From positions 1 to 64,000 of the forward strand of contig MVRN01000050.1 in assembly GCA_002067965.1 (NCBI GenBank): a stretch of 64,000 nt of DNA, in the 5' to 3' direction. This document shows positions 16,606 to 26,414 of the stretch, piece after piece (the stretch's first letter is position 1; each line of letters starts with the position of its first letter). The DNA is from Pelotomaculum sp. PtaU1.Bin035. GTDB taxonomy: Bacteria; Bacillota; Desulfotomaculia; Desulfotomaculales; Pelotomaculaceae. Position numbers and translations under genes: made by a program. The notes beneath the pieces were generated by a model. The model ran no database searches, was not told the DNA's origin, and saw only the letters and a program-made list of their open reading frames with translations.

Positions 16606-19600
16606 CTAATATTTTTCAGCAAATCCAAAATGTTTTAATTGGCCTTTATATATTGTAAATGTAATTGTTTTATTATTTCCTGCTTTGTCGTAAGCTTCTA
16701 ATGTAATCAAGTTATCCCCTTCATTTAAACCAATAACTCCAGAGAAAGTAGAACCATTAATCTTTGCCTTCTTGTTGTTGATTATTACCGTAAAGTCTTT
16801 AGATTCAGTCGTTATATTATCTTCCAATACCCCTGTTATATTCGCCTTATTATTTTTAGTTGCGATGGCTATATTGTCGCCAGATAATATTTCTTCGTTT
16901 ACATTAATTTCTGAAACATCCGGAGGTGTAACATCGATAATCACTGTTTTGTTTGCTTTTTTATCACTACTGTCTGAACTATCATTTGTGTAACCAACAG
17001 CTTCTACCCATAGTGCATTGATTCCTTCTTTTAACTCAACACCAATGGAGAATTCTTTGTCAGATGCATCATCGGATTCATTAACATTTTTCTGCCCGTT
17101 TACATGCAGATATACCGTCGCCGGCTCACTTACCGTTCCCTGTAAAGTGTATATCCCTTCAATATTCTGCGGCAAACCGTCTTTTATTTTCTTTCCGTCA
17201 GGATCCAATACATTTTTTATTATTACTTTCGGAACCTTGTTGCCGCAAAGATATATTGTATACGTATCGCTGGATGCTGAGCTATCCGGATCGGAAGCCG
17301 TAACCACAACTTCGTTTTTACCTGGCTTGAGTTTTAGATTGTAGCTGAATTCACCTGTTCCGTCATTGTCGGCATCTGTTATCTTGGCTTTCTTGCCACT
17401 GACATTAACAAGAACTGTTTTTAGCGGATATGAAGCATCACTTACATAGCCGGATATTAAAATTGACTTGTCTTTTATTTGTATACCATCCATGTTGGGA
17501 TTAAGGTCCATGCCGTTAACCTTATTAACCCATTCCGTCAAGTCCAGGACAAATGCTGGTATTGTTACGGGTATACTTACTGTGTCGGCTTCGCAGCCGC
17601 TGCCGGAGAGCGTAAATACGAGATTAACGGTCTGCCGCGATTCCGGAGAGGTGATTGTGCCGTCTTTTGCTATTATTTCTTCATTGCTCGACGATTTAAT
17701 AGAAACAGTGAAACCGGCTGCTGCAGGCATTATCAGCTTTGTAGCATCCTTTGCCGGAACTGCCACTGATGTAATAGCCGATGCCGCCTGAGACAGTTCG
17801 GCCAATGAGCCCGCGGCCGGGTTTTTTCCGGCGTTTATAATTCTTACGTTTTGTAGCCTAACGGCTCCTGTAGAATTTTTCAGTCTCGCCGATGTATTCA
17901 TTTCGTAAACATCATATTTATTCTGGCCGTCAATAATTAATACATTTCCGCTACCGGCATTTATATCAAGAGCGCTTGTCAAACGCCAGTCTTCCTCAAG
18001 CCAAACGGTTTTTTCCGTACCTGCGCTCATGGAAGCGGCAAAACCTTCTTTGACAGTGCTCTCTTCATTTTTCACGGCCTCGATTGTATTTTCATAGTCA
18101 TTCATTTTTGATTTGTCAACGCCGTTCAAAACACGGGCATAGAAGACGGCAAATTCACCCCGGGTAATCTTCTCTTTTGGACTCAGGTTACCGTTTTCGT
18201 CACCTTTTAAAGCGCCTACGCTTACCAAATATGCCAACGTTGGCTTGCAAGGTTCGGAAATTTGCCCTTTATCGTTAAACTTGGCTAAAATAGCGTCGGA
18301 ATTTACATCTGATGTGTCTATGTCAAGCATTTTTAAAATTGCATAAGCAGATGCCTCTTTGGTGTCGGTGAAAGTGTTATTCGGGAAATAACCAAGGACG
18401 AGGGGGTCATTAGTCGGGTCATATCCTTCAAACCAGGCTCTTTTTAAATGGCGGTACGCAATAAATCCCGCAATCTCGTCTCCCAACTGCTCATCGGGCC
18501 TGAACGACCCATCCTCATAACCGTTTACATCCCCACGGTTATATAGATTCATTATGCCGTCATAATACCAGTCGGAGGGTGTGACATCAGAAAACACCTG
18601 ATGGGATACATTTGCACATGAGCCTCTTGTCGGCAAAGCTTTCACCATCAGTACCGCCATTTCGGCGCGGGTTACCGGACCGTTTGGATTAAATACAAGA
18701 TTTCCCTTTACATCGTGGATGCCATTCATGTAACCGGCATCCACAACGGATGCGATCTCTTTACGGTAATTTACAATGTCTGTGTCGTCTGAAAAGCGGG
18801 ATAAAACGGAGTTTACATCCGCCGGAATTGCAAGTTTGCACAGTTTTGCAATTGTATACGCGGTTACCTCACGGGTTAATTCGCTATTATAATTAAAATC
18901 GCCCGGCAACTTGCTTGTCACTTCACTGTCTGCAGCCGGGTCATAATCGCTGTCTCCATTACCTTTATATAAAATTCTGGCGATTATCCACGGTAAATCA
19001 CTATTCTTCACAACATCATCAGGTCTAAAAGTTCCATCCTGATAACCGTTTACAACTCCCCGGTTCACAAGATTCATTAACGCTATATAATACCAGTCGC
19101 CGGGCTTTACGTCGGAGAACCTGACACCGCCCACCCCGCCGCCGTAGTTTAACGCACGGTACAAAAGCACCGCTATTTCAGCGCGCTTTACCTCGTCAGT
19201 GGGATTAAATCTACCATTGCCGTCGCCTGTTAAAAAGCCTATTGTTGTGGCAAGGGCTACAGCGGGCTTGTACACGTTGTCAACGGCCGGCCAGTCCTTG
19301 GTATATTTTATCTTTGCTTCAGATGTGTTCACGCTGCTTGTATCAAGGTCCAATACTTTCACAAGGGAGAATGCGATTTGTTCGCGGGTCACCGTTCCGT
19401 CTGGGTTAAATGTATTGCCGGAGTAATAGAAATATTGCTTTGCGGCTTCTATGTACGGTATTTCCGAACCGTTTTCGGCATTCCACGCCGAGTCGCCGGA
19501 AAAGCTTGACGGAGCGTTATTATCAACCGTCAGCTTAAAGGCGAGGCACAACACCCTGGCAAACTGTGCGCGTGTAATATTCCCGCCGGGGTTAAAGTTG

Positions 19601-19791
19601 CCCGAATCATCACCTTGTATAATTCCGGCCTGTTCGAGTGCTGCCAGCGCATCGGCCGCCCATTCAAAACCTTCAAGGTCATTGAAGGCAAGTTCGGGCG
19701 TTGCAGCACTTGCAGCAGGTACAATACCTGAAAGCAAGCTTACTGTTATACACATTGCAATTAATAATAAGGTAAATATTACTTTTTGCAT
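16606..19791 (-). CDS. large S-layer homology (SLH) protein with Ig-like repeats
   Basis: 1061 aa from the ATG at 19791, which has GGTGG upstream and begins a clear signal peptide (cleavage near PAASA). Reading from 19860 would bury this signal. The N-terminal 600 residues hold about seven SLH or SLH-like motifs (for example ITRAQFARVL, VTREQIAFSL, VKRAEIAVLL, VTRAEMAVLM, ITRGEFAVFY), two with the long FSDVxPxDWYY form. SLH domains bind pyruvylated cell-wall polymer. The C-terminal 400 residues contain three Ig-like or cadherin-like beta domains ending in strands such as LKPGKNEVVVTASD and LNEGDNLITLEAYDKAGN. It is probably an S-layer or surface adhesin protein. Confidence 0.88.
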   Translation of the reverse strand: MQKVIFTLLLIAMCITVSLLSGIVPAASAATPELAFNDLEGFEWAADALAALEQAGIIQGDDSGNFNPGGNITRAQFARVLCLAFKLTVDNNAPSSFSGDSAWNAENGSEIPYIEAAKQYFYYSGNTFNPDGTVTREQIAFSLVKVLDLDTSSVNTSEAKIKYTKDWPAVDNVYKPAVALATTIGFLTGDGNGRFNPTDEVKRAEIAVLLYRALNYGGGVGGVRFSDVKPGDWYYIALMNLVNRGVVNGYQDGTFRPDDVVKNSDLPWIIARILYKGNGDSDYDPAADSEVTSKLPGDFNYNSELTREVTAYTIAKLCKLAIPADVNSVLSRFSDDTDIVNYRKEIASVVDAGYMNGIHDVKGNLVFNPNGPVTRAEMAVLMVKALPTRGSCANVSHQVFSDVTPSDWYYDGIMNLYNRGDVNGYEDGSFRPDEQLGDEIAGFIAYRHLKRAWFEGYDPTNDPLVLGYFPNNTFTDTKEASAYAILKMLDIDTSDVNSDAILAKFNDKGQISEPCKPTLAYLVSVGALKGDENGNLSPKEKITRGEFAVFYARVLNGVDKSKMNDYENTIEAVKNEESTVKEGFAASMSAGTEKTVWLEEDWRLTSALDINAGSGNVLIIDGQNKYDVYEMNTSARLKNSTGAVRLQNVRIINAGKNPAAGSLAELSQAASAITSVAVPAKDATKLIMPAAAGFTVSIKSSSNEEIIAKDGTITSPESRQTVNLVFTLSGSGCEADTVSIPVTIPAFVLDLTEWVNKVNGMDLNPNMDGIQIKDKSILISGYVSDASYPLKTVLVNVSGKKAKITDADNDGTGEFSYNLKLKPGKNEVVVTASDPDSSASSDTYTIYLCGNKVPKVIIKNVLDPDGKKIKDGLPQNIEGIYTLQGTVSEPATVYLHVNGQKNVNESDDASDKEFSIGVELKEGINALWVEAVGYTNDSSDSSDKKANKTVIIDVTPPDVSEINVNEEILSGDNIAIATKNNKANITGVLEDNITTESKDFTVIINNKKAKINGSTFSGVIGLNEGDNLITLEAYDKAGNNKTITFTIYKGQLKHFGFAEKY

Positions 19792-19898
19792 CAATATTTT
19801 TCCACCTATCTCAATTTTTGGCTCATTAATTACCCTGAAACCGAAGCCGGTAACGACCAAAAAAAATAATCTTACCGGCCTTTGCCTAAGCTATTTGA

Positions 19899-21350
19899 TT
19901 ATCGATCCAAAACCATAACAAAATTGACAAAAGGGTCAGAAGTACCTTGAAGAGTACATTTTTCTTGTTTAAGCATCTGTACATATTGGATAATTTCAGG
20001 TGTTATTACTTCTCCCATGCTGACCAGAGGAATTCCCGGAGGATAAACCATGATCATTTCACCTGATATTTCACCGGCGCAATGCTCAAGGGGTATTGAT
20101 ATCTTGGGGCTGTAGAACGCGTCTCTTGGTTGCATAACAATTTCCGGATTAAATTGTACGGTCTCAATTTTTTTGATTTTTCTTCTAACAGCATGCCGTG
20201 CTATATCCGTCAGGGCATTTATTAAGGCCTCCAGGTATTCCTTTCGTTCTCCCAAACCTGTGATAGCCAGGATATTGTACATGTCGGCAAGCTCGATAAG
20301 TATATTGTAGTCTCTGACCAACATTTCTTCAACTTCGTAACCGGTAAGTCCTATTTTCCGGACATTTATTAATAATTTTGTTTCGTCAAAGCTAAAGTTC
20401 CCGGATTCCTCAAAAAATACTTTGTCCGGTGCGAATAACCCGTCAATTTTGTTTATCTCTTCCCTGGACCACTCCAACAATTCCAAGAGCTGATCCAGTA
20501 TTTGCCTGCCTCTTGTAGCCAGTTGTTTTCTGGCGACATCCAACGAGCACAAAAGAATATAAGACGGACTGGTTGTATAGGCGAGATTGAGCACTTGCTT
20601 AACGTAGTTCGGATCAATACTGCTATCCCCTATCAGAAGCGCCGAACTCTGGGTCATTGAACCACCGGTTTTATGAAGACTTACTGCGCTTATATCGGCC
20701 CCAGCTTCCATAGCGGATAAGGGAAAATAATCATGAAAGTGCATGTGGGTGCCGTGAGCCTCGTCCACTAAGACCGGCATACCGCTGTGATGCGCTGTTT
20801 TCACAATTGATTTGAGGTTTGATGTTACTCCATAATATGATGGATTTATTGCCATAACTGCTTTAGCGGTTGAATTCTCTTCTAATGCAATACGGAGATT
20901 ATCTTCCGTGATACCAAGTACGATACCTAGAGCATCATTTATTTCCGGTAGCACATAAACTGGGTTCGCACCACTTAGAATAAGAGCGTTAAAAATTGAT
21001 TTATGGGCGTTTCTGGGAAGTATTATTTGATCTCCCGGCTTACAGGTGCTCATAATCATTGTTTGCACGCCTGACGTGGTGCCGTTGATCAAGAAATACG
21101 CGGAACTTGCTTGAAATGTTTTGGCAAGAAGTTTTTCAGCCTCTACAATAACTGAAGTCGGGTCCCAGATTATATCGATGCCTCTTGTTTGGTTCAAGTC
21201 CATTCTCAAAACATTTTCGCCGACAAACTCCTTATATTCTTCCAGTCCGTTTCCATGTTTATGGCCCGGTATCTGCAAAGGAACAGCGTTTCTTTGCACG
21301 TGATACTTTACAGCTTCAAAAAGAGGTGTTCTACTCTGATCAAATGACAT
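19899..21350 (-). CDS. PLP-dependent Orn/Lys/Arg decarboxylase family protein
   Basis: 483 aa, fold type I. The PLP Lys lies in AVSLHKTGGS, preceded by VDEAHGTHMHF; INGTTSGVQTMI is the cofactor phosphate region. The C-terminal decarboxylase domain has PGIPLVSMGE. Members act on arginine, lysine or ornithine to make polyamine precursors, or serve as SpeA-like arginine decarboxylases in Firmicutes. It lacks the N-terminal response-regulator-like wing of enterobacterial enzymes, as usual in Gram-positives. It is the last gene of a minus-strand run after the amidase and CofE-like genes. Confidence 0.88.
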   Translation of the reverse strand: MSFDQSRTPLFEAVKYHVQRNAVPLQIPGHKHGNGLEEYKEFVGENVLRMDLNQTRGIDIIWDPTSVIVEAEKLLAKTFQASSAYFLINGTTSGVQTMIMSTCKPGDQIILPRNAHKSIFNALILSGANPVYVLPEINDALGIVLGITEDNLRIALEENSTAKAVMAINPSYYGVTSNLKSIVKTAHHSGMPVLVDEAHGTHMHFHDYFPLSAMEAGADISAVSLHKTGGSMTQSSALLIGDSSIDPNYVKQVLNLAYTTSPSYILLCSLDVARKQLATRGRQILDQLLELLEWSREEINKIDGLFAPDKVFFEESGNFSFDETKLLINVRKIGLTGYEVEEMLVRDYNILIELADMYNILAITGLGERKEYLEALINALTDIARHAVRRKIKKIETVQFNPEIVMQPRDAFYSPKISIPLEHCAGEISGEMIMVYPPGIPLVSMGEVITPEIIQYVQMLKQEKCTLQGTSDPFVNFVMVLDR

Positions 21351-21383
21351 TTATTCCCATCCTTCTATGGACATTACCGTATT

Positions 21384-22040
21384 TTAAGCAAAATGTCTTA
21401 TATTTTGTTCAGATATCAGCACCACTATTGGTGTCTGCTGGTCGTCATTGCCATGCGGATTATCTTTAAGATAATCGAACAAAATATCCTGGACGACTCC
21501 ATCGGTGGCTGCCAGGATGTCTACCTTCCCGATATCATTTACATCAGTGATAACCGCCTCGGCTCCGGTTGCCTGCTTAATCCTGTCCACGACTTTTTGC
21601 GGATCCTTCGGACCGAGGACGATATGCCTGTCAAAGGGCCACATCGTACCCGCGAAATCGTCAATTTGGGCTAAATGCCGGCCTGCCACCCGGTAGAAAT
21701 CTCCCCTTCGCCCAATCAGCCTGCCCAGTCCCGCTGCCGCCACACCGAGGAGAAAACGCGGCAAACCGGCCTCCTGTATAGCCACTTGGATGGATGGCGG
21801 AGCGGCAAGACTACCTTCTTTGCCGGGAAAGTGGCATAAAATGCGGGCGAGTAAACCCGGCTTCACCGTTTCCGGCCGGATGGCCCGCCCCTGGCTAATA
21901 GCCACCACACTCTCGGCCACCGCAATAATGTCGCCCGGGGAGGCTATCTCACCAGCGTATTTTTTCGACACATCCACAATATCGTCGTTTTCTGTAATAA
22001 TGTGTGTTTTAATTGGTATTTTTCCAGAGATCATGAACAA
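21384..22040 (-). CDS. coenzyme F420-0:L-glutamate ligase-like protein
   Basis: 218 aa, CofE/FbiB-N-like fold: IPIKTHIITENDDIVDV, then GDIIAVAESVVAISQGR, and late VDRIKQATGAEAVITDVND and DILAATDGVVQDIL. CofE adds gamma-linked glutamate to F420. No other F420 synthesis gene is in the window, and such proteins in Firmicutes may act on another substrate, so I name only the family. It overlaps the amidase gene by 10 nt. Confidence 0.75.
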   Translation of the reverse strand: MFMISGKIPIKTHIITENDDIVDVSKKYAGEIASPGDIIAVAESVVAISQGRAIRPETVKPGLLARILCHFPGKEGSLAAPPSIQVAIQEAGLPRFLLGVAAAGLGRLIGRRGDFYRVAGRHLAQIDDFAGTMWPFDRHIVLGPKDPQKVVDRIKQATGAEAVITDVNDIGKVDILAATDGVVQDILFDYLKDNPHGNDDQQTPIVVLISEQNIRHFA

Positions 22041-22957
22041 TCACCCTTAGAATAAGTGCCGTTTTGGGCAAAGTATTTTATTAAGCCGTTGAAAATTCCT
22101 TCCGCCGCCCTTTTTTGCACTGTCAGGCCACGCAGGAATACCTCCTCCACTAAGTTGGTTATAGTCAGCACTTCCGCCTCTATCGCCGGTACTTCATTAA
22201 TCATGGCCAACTCCGCCTGTTCCGCGATCCCTCTGTCAGCAGCCTTCAGCTTTTTAATTAATCCTTCTTGTACGCAACGGGCCAAAATGGCGCTCTGCTT
22301 ATTAGTGGGAGCGTAAAGCGTGGCAACGCCGTCTTCATTTCTGCCGACACAAGAGCGGTTGTGAATTCCGATGTAAATATCGGCTCCCGCCTGTCCGACC
22401 AGGTCAAATCTCTTTTCCCTGGAAATATCCACATCCCCTTCCCTGGTAAGCACTACATCCGCGCTTGCCCGGCGCAGGATTTTTTCTAAATTCTTTGCCA
22501 TAGGCAAAACCACGTCTTTTTCCTGAAGGCTGACAGGTCCTTTTCCACCGGTGTCTTCACCGCCGTGACCAGGGTCTATGACGATTTTTTTCCCGCTAAA
22601 CAATTTGGTGATAATAGAGCGATCGAGAGTAATCTCCAACCGGAAGGGAAAGCCTTCAAAAGCTTCTAAACGGAACTCCGCCGGGTGTTCCAGCATCATT
22701 TTCACTAAAACGTTATCTTTACCATCCTGTTTTACGATCACTTCACGTAAAAGACCGTCATTTACCTCTGTCGTTCCCTCCGGCATATTCAGAATAACTC
22801 CTTTGCCTTCGAAAATAACCCTGTCTTCAGCATTACCGGCATCATAGGTATATGGCTTCGTCGACTCGATCACAACTTTGGAAAGCCATTCGCCTTTTTC
22901 TCCATCCACAATTTTTGACAACATGTTGGTTATTCTTGGTGCTTTTTTGCAAGACAA
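22031..22957 (-). CDS. N-acetylmuramoyl-L-alanine amidase (Amidase_3)
   Basis: 308 aa. The C-terminal 175 residues form the zinc amidase: IDPGHGGEDTG (first His), the Glu in LQEKDV, IGIHNRS (second His) and the Glu in VPAIEAEV. It would cut the lactyl amide of peptidoglycan. The N-terminal 130 residues resemble an AMIN-like beta domain (VNDGLLREVIVKQDGKDN). No signal peptide is seen from the TTG start at 22957, so it may act on spore or mother-cell cortex, or the true N-terminus may differ. The ribosome-binding site GGAGGGGGGAG is strong but 12-14 nt away. Confidence 0.85.
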   Translation of the reverse strand: MSCKKAPRITNMLSKIVDGEKGEWLSKVVIESTKPYTYDAGNAEDRVIFEGKGVILNMPEGTTEVNDGLLREVIVKQDGKDNVLVKMMLEHPAEFRLEAFEGFPFRLEITLDRSIITKLFSGKKIVIDPGHGGEDTGGKGPVSLQEKDVVLPMAKNLEKILRRASADVVLTREGDVDISREKRFDLVGQAGADIYIGIHNRSCVGRNEDGVATLYAPTNKQSAILARCVQEGLIKKLKAADRGIAEQAELAMINEVPAIEAEVLTITNLVEEVFLRGLTVQKRAAEGIFNGLIKYFAQNGTYSKGDCS

Positions 22958-23099
22958 AAAGGCTCCCCCCTCCTGCTACAGCTTGAATCCAGTAACATAA
23001 AAATAAAACCACCCAATAGAAATTCTCTAACTAAGAGAATTTTCCTGTCTTTTTATTGGTTATTGAAAAAAATATTAACATGTAAATCGAAGAAGATTT

Positions 23100-23345
23100 T
23101 GTCAAGCCAGGCCGCAGTTCCGCCAGACGTAGGTTAGGGTTAATTTGCTGCCTTTGAGCGTCCGGGCTTTCCCATGTCGCGCAGGGCTACCCACCTGAGC
23201 AGCCAATACCGGCTCGCTTGCGCTATGTTCCAAGTTTCCCCTTCGAAACACGGCAAAGGCAGACAGCCCAATCTGCTGTCTGCCTTCCCAAAGCCCACGG
23301 TTCACTTTGTATCCCGATGGACACGCGCCTAAACTCCCGGCCTGT
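23100..23345 (-). other. structured non-coding element
   Basis: Between an SLH gene and the amidase gene is a GC-rich block unlike its A/T-rich flanks. It contains a perfect 12-bp stem (23256-23267 with 23275-23286) and several shorter complementary blocks (GGGCTTTCCC-type). Open frames run through it but begin without ribosome-binding sites. It may be a small RNA, a dispersed repeat unit or an intron remnant; I cannot assign a family. Confidence 0.35.
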
Positions 23346-23371
23346 TGTTATTCAACTATTCAATTATTTCT

Positions 23372-24748
23372 TCATTGCTTCGTGGTAAATTTCCAGTCCT
23401 CGCCTTCAATTCCCGCGAAATTGTTTCCCGTGTCTTCTTCTTCAAGGTAGTCCGCCTTAATGGTTGCTTCAAACGTGTCTCCATTCTCCAAGGGATCTTC
23501 CAGGGTGACAATGATGGTGTCTCCGTCAATTTCAATCTTATCGATTTCCACATCTTTGTTGTCGCTCCAGTTGTAAACCTTTACAGCATCCAGCAGGGTT
23601 TTACCGGAGATCACCCGGATATCGCCGCTGAATTCCGCTTTGAGGACATGGGTGTCGTCCCCGTCAACATCATTCGCATCGTCCTTGGGGATCAAGCTGA
23701 CAATTCCAAAAGTCTCGCCTGTGTTGAATTTCCACTCGCTGCCGCTGATTCCATCAAAGTTTTCACCGGATTCCTTTGCTTCAATAATGTCCTCATCAAT
23801 GCTAACACTGTACGTTTTACCTTTTTCAAGGGACTCGTCAAGCTTGATGGTCAAGGTTTCATCCTCAATGTACACCTCGTCAATTTCCAAATTCTCATCA
23901 TCTGTCACGTTCTTGACTATTATTCCGTCTTGAACACTCTTCAGATCTTTTACGGCATTCACTTTCATATTGAACTTGACTACCAGTTCACCGGTATCCT
24001 TATCCACATTATCGCTGCCGTCAGCAGGCTTCAAGCTGTTTATTTTCAGTTCCTCACTGGTGTTGTCATTGCTATCGTTGCCGGCAGGCTTTTCTAGCAG
24101 AATCCTGTATAATACAGCCGCCATTTCAGCTCTGGTTACCGGTCTGTTGGGCTGGAAGAAGTTTCCGGGGTAACCGATCATATAACCATGTTTGTACATC
24201 CCCCCGACATATGGCCTTGCGAAATAGGGGATTTCGTCCAGGTCCTGGAACGAGAACTGATCATCCTGCTCCAAACCAATCGCCCTGGTGGCCCAGACTG
24301 CTGTCTCGTACCTTCTGGCAGGCGTCCAGCCGTTTAAGTCATCCGCCTCGTCTTCCGTTAATATTCCCTCGCTTACGGCATAGTCAAGGCAGTCGGTCAT
24401 CCAAGCGGGAACATCGCCGCCCCACGAACGATCCGAGTCAAAGGTGCCGGTAAAGCCTGACGCCCTCGAGATCATCATGATGGCCTCATATTTGGTTACA
24501 GGGACATCCGGCCTGAAAGTGAGGTCCGGGTACCCCAAAATAATTCCATACGAACACATAACCTGGATTGGCTGAGCCGCCCAGTGCGAATTAACATCCG
24601 TCAGTTGAACAGCTTTCAAATTGCCCTGGCCTATAAATTTCCAGTTTCCTTTCACCTTCCCCTTCCCGGGATCGGCATAGGACGTTACCGCTATTCCCAG
24701 CACCAAAACCATTGTCAAAAGCAAAGTAAGTAAATTCTTTTTAAACAA
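23372..24748 (-). CDS. SLH protein with two SbsA-like Ig domains
   Basis: 458 aa. TTG start 8 nt after GGAGG; signal peptide to about residue 25 (SYADP). Three SLH motifs follow (LTFRPDVPVTKYEAIMM; a divergent WTPARRYETAVW; FFQPNRPVTRAEMAAVLY), residues ~45-215. A linker rich in Asn/Asp leads to two copies of a ~110-aa Big_5/SbsA-Ig domain, each ending in EWKFNTG or DWKFTTK and each with a GENFDGI/GNNFAGI motif. It is anchored to the cell wall through the SLH motifs. The acidic Ig modules may bind calcium (inference). Confidence 0.88.
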   Translation of the reverse strand: MFKKNLLTLLLTMVLVLGIAVTSYADPGKGKVKGNWKFIGQGNLKAVQLTDVNSHWAAQPIQVMCSYGIILGYPDLTFRPDVPVTKYEAIMMISRASGFTGTFDSDRSWGGDVPAWMTDCLDYAVSEGILTEDEADDLNGWTPARRYETAVWATRAIGLEQDDQFSFQDLDEIPYFARPYVGGMYKHGYMIGYPGNFFQPNRPVTRAEMAAVLYRILLEKPAGNDSNDNTSEELKINSLKPADGSDNVDKDTGELVVKFNMKVNAVKDLKSVQDGIIVKNVTDDENLEIDEVYIEDETLTIKLDESLEKGKTYSVSIDEDIIEAKESGENFDGISGSEWKFNTGETFGIVSLIPKDDANDVDGDDTHVLKAEFSGDIRVISGKTLLDAVKVYNWSDNKDVEIDKIEIDGDTIIVTLEDPLENGDTFEATIKADYLEEEDTGNNFAGIEGEDWKFTTKQ

Positions 24749-24900
24749 TCATCACACCTCCAAGTTAATAATTTTCTAAATCAAAAAAAACAACTCAGTT
24801 TACAATTAAACGCCCCCTCCATTAATATTTTTTATTTCTTAATACGCTTTAAAAAAACTTTTTTAGGGTGGTAATGATTTTTTTCCAAGAATTCTATGCA

Positions 24901-24938
24901 AAAAAAACCGGAGGCAAATAGACATCCCTCCGGATTTT
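24901..24938. terminator. bidirectional terminator-like hairpin
   Basis: CCGGAGG (24908-24914) pairs with CCTCCGG (24927-24933), flanked by seven A on the left and TTTT on the right, so it could act on either strand. It lies between the DUF2680 gene and the SLH gene. Confidence 0.65.
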
Positions 24939-25029
24939 AAAGTTTTGAGCCAAAGTTCAACCGCAAGTCACATCGCTATTGTTCCCGTTTATACAGATAT
25001 TGTCATCTTAGTTTTACAACTTGAATCTT

Positions 25030-25058
25030 AAAAATTAAATGCCTCCCCGAAGGGAGGC
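25030..25058 (-). terminator. terminator of the DUF2680 gene
   Basis: GCCTCCC (25041-25047) pairs with GGGAGGC (25052-25058) and is followed on the minus strand by ATTTAATTTTT. It closes the DUF2680 transcript. Confidence 0.8.
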
Positions 25059-25086
25059 GGACGCAAATGGATGAAAGGAAGGTATT

Positions 25087-25755
25087 TTATTCATTATTAT
25101 TTGATGTATAGCCTGCCCCTCTATGACCGCGCCTCTCAAAACCTTGGCCTTTTGGACCTTGTTCTAATCTTTGCAGCATTTTGTCAGCTTGCTCCTGTGA
25201 GATCTTGCCGTCTGTGACAGCCTGAGAAATTTCGGTTTTCTTTAACTCAAGCATCTTTTCATGTATCTGATCCATGGTCATACCATGTTCGGTGGCAATT
25301 TGCTCCACATTTTTGCCTGATTCCATCTCGGCTTTAAGTTCATCGGCCGTTATACCCAATATACTCGCTATGCCATTGAGGTTAGGACCTTTTCCAGCAA
25401 AACCTTCCCCTTTGAATTTACCTTGCCCTTTAAATTTACCGTTCAGGAAACCAATTCCGCCACAGAATCCCCAATCTGAATTTGAGGAAATCCTATCGGC
25501 GTACTCCTGAGTGATTTTGCCTTGTTGAACAGCTTCATCAAGCATTTGCTTCTTAGTGGTATCCAGGGCTGCTGTTACAACGCTTTGCTCAATGCCAAGA
25601 TTTGCGGCTAACTTCGATACAAAGCTCTGGTACATGTCGCTTAATGTATTGTTATTTTGTTGGTCAGAACTAGCAAAGGACGCACCAGCAATAGCCCCGG
25701 TGAGGATAACCAGGGCCAAAAGAATAGCCCCAATACGCCATTTTTCTAATTTCAA
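25087..25755 (-). CDS. secreted DUF2680-type protein
   Basis: About 222 aa. An N-terminal signal sequence (LEKWRIGAILLALVILTGAI) is followed by a helical region with the repeated motif QGKITQEYADRI / DGKISQEQADKM, typical of DUF2680 (YckD) proteins, a Gly/Phe/Lys-rich middle (GKFKGQGKFKGEG) and ILGITADELKAEM. The TTG at 25755 is favoured since GAGGG lies 7 nt before it; ATG 25773 is possible. Upstream lies a six-unit 11-bp-phased PhoP-like array with a TATAAG -10 box, so the gene is probably induced by phosphate limitation. Function unknown. Confidence 0.75.
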   Translation of the reverse strand: MKLEKWRIGAILLALVILTGAIAGASFASSDQQNNNTLSDMYQSFVSKLAANLGIEQSVVTAALDTTKKQMLDEAVQQGKITQEYADRISSNSDWGFCGGIGFLNGKFKGQGKFKGEGFAGKGPNLNGIASILGITADELKAEMESGKNVEQIATEHGMTMDQIHEKMLELKKTEISQAVTDGKISQEQADKMLQRLEQGPKGQGFERRGHRGAGYTSNNNE

Positions 25756-25800
25756 CAAAACACCCTCTTTCATTTTTTTCAACCCAGTGCACCGGTCAGT

Positions 25801-25879
25801 CTTATATTAACATTTAAATGTAACTATTATGTGTATATTTTGTTTAGATCTTATTTAGACTTTGTGAACATTATGTGAA
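25801..25879 (-). promoter_or_regulatory. PhoP-type promoter of the DUF2680 gene
   Basis: On the minus strand six hexamers lie exactly 11 bp apart: TTCACA, TTCACA, TAAATA, TAAACA, TACACA, GTTACA (25879 to 25819). A -10 box TATAAG (25806-25801) starts 12 bp further on. The spacing and consensus match Bacillus PhoP boxes (TT[A/T/C]ACA every 11 bp). Regulator identity is inferred from the PhoB/PhoP gene at 32515. Confidence 0.7.
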
Positions 25880-26130
25880 CCATGGACCGTATTTATTCCC
25901 CACTTATAATTAGATGAGTTAAAAACGGTGGCCAATTGTAATTAACCCTTTGGTAATTTAACGAAATATTAAAATATTCAATGAAGCCGGCCTTCGCGAC
26001 CTAAAACCAGCTTTCAAGCCCTGGCACTGTAAAAGATGTTTCGTATCAACTGGTCCTTGGATGATTACTCTTCCAATCGGGGGATATTCTGGTAATATTC
26101 TGACAAACGGCTTAAATCTTTCTGTTAAGT

Positions 26131-26328
26131 TTATGTGGCTGAGTAGTTACGTTCATTAATTCCTTCACCATTATCATACATTTGGCAGTTTTCCAACTGG
26201 CAACGGACACACCGGCTTGCCACAATCCATCCGGTTCTACCGCATTCCGGGCATATCTGGATTCTTGCCTGTGGAATGTAGTCCAAATTCCATTCCCATG
26301 CGGGGCATGCGCAGTTTTTGCAAGTCAT
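26131..26328 (-). CDS. small Cys-rich zinc-ribbon-like protein
   Basis: 65 aa with eight Cys arranged as CKNCACP, CPECG and CVRCQLENC, suggesting one or two zinc-binding knuckles. ATG is preceded by AAGGAGG at good spacing, which supports a real gene. No transmembrane segment. I do not recognise the family. Confidence 0.65.
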   Translation of the reverse strand: MTCKNCACPAWEWNLDYIPQARIQICPECGRTGWIVASRCVRCQLENCQMYDNGEGINERNYSAT

Positions 26329-26414
26329 TTTTCCTCCTTCTTGTCCGGCCTTACCCCCGCCGAACTAGGGAAAGATTTCATATTTGATTAAATTCACCAG
26401 CTCAACACTTTCAA

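Noticed and set aside
23102-23305. 67-aa minus-strand frame in the structured block
   Set aside because: No ribosome-binding site, and the sequence follows palindromes instead of protein-like patterns.
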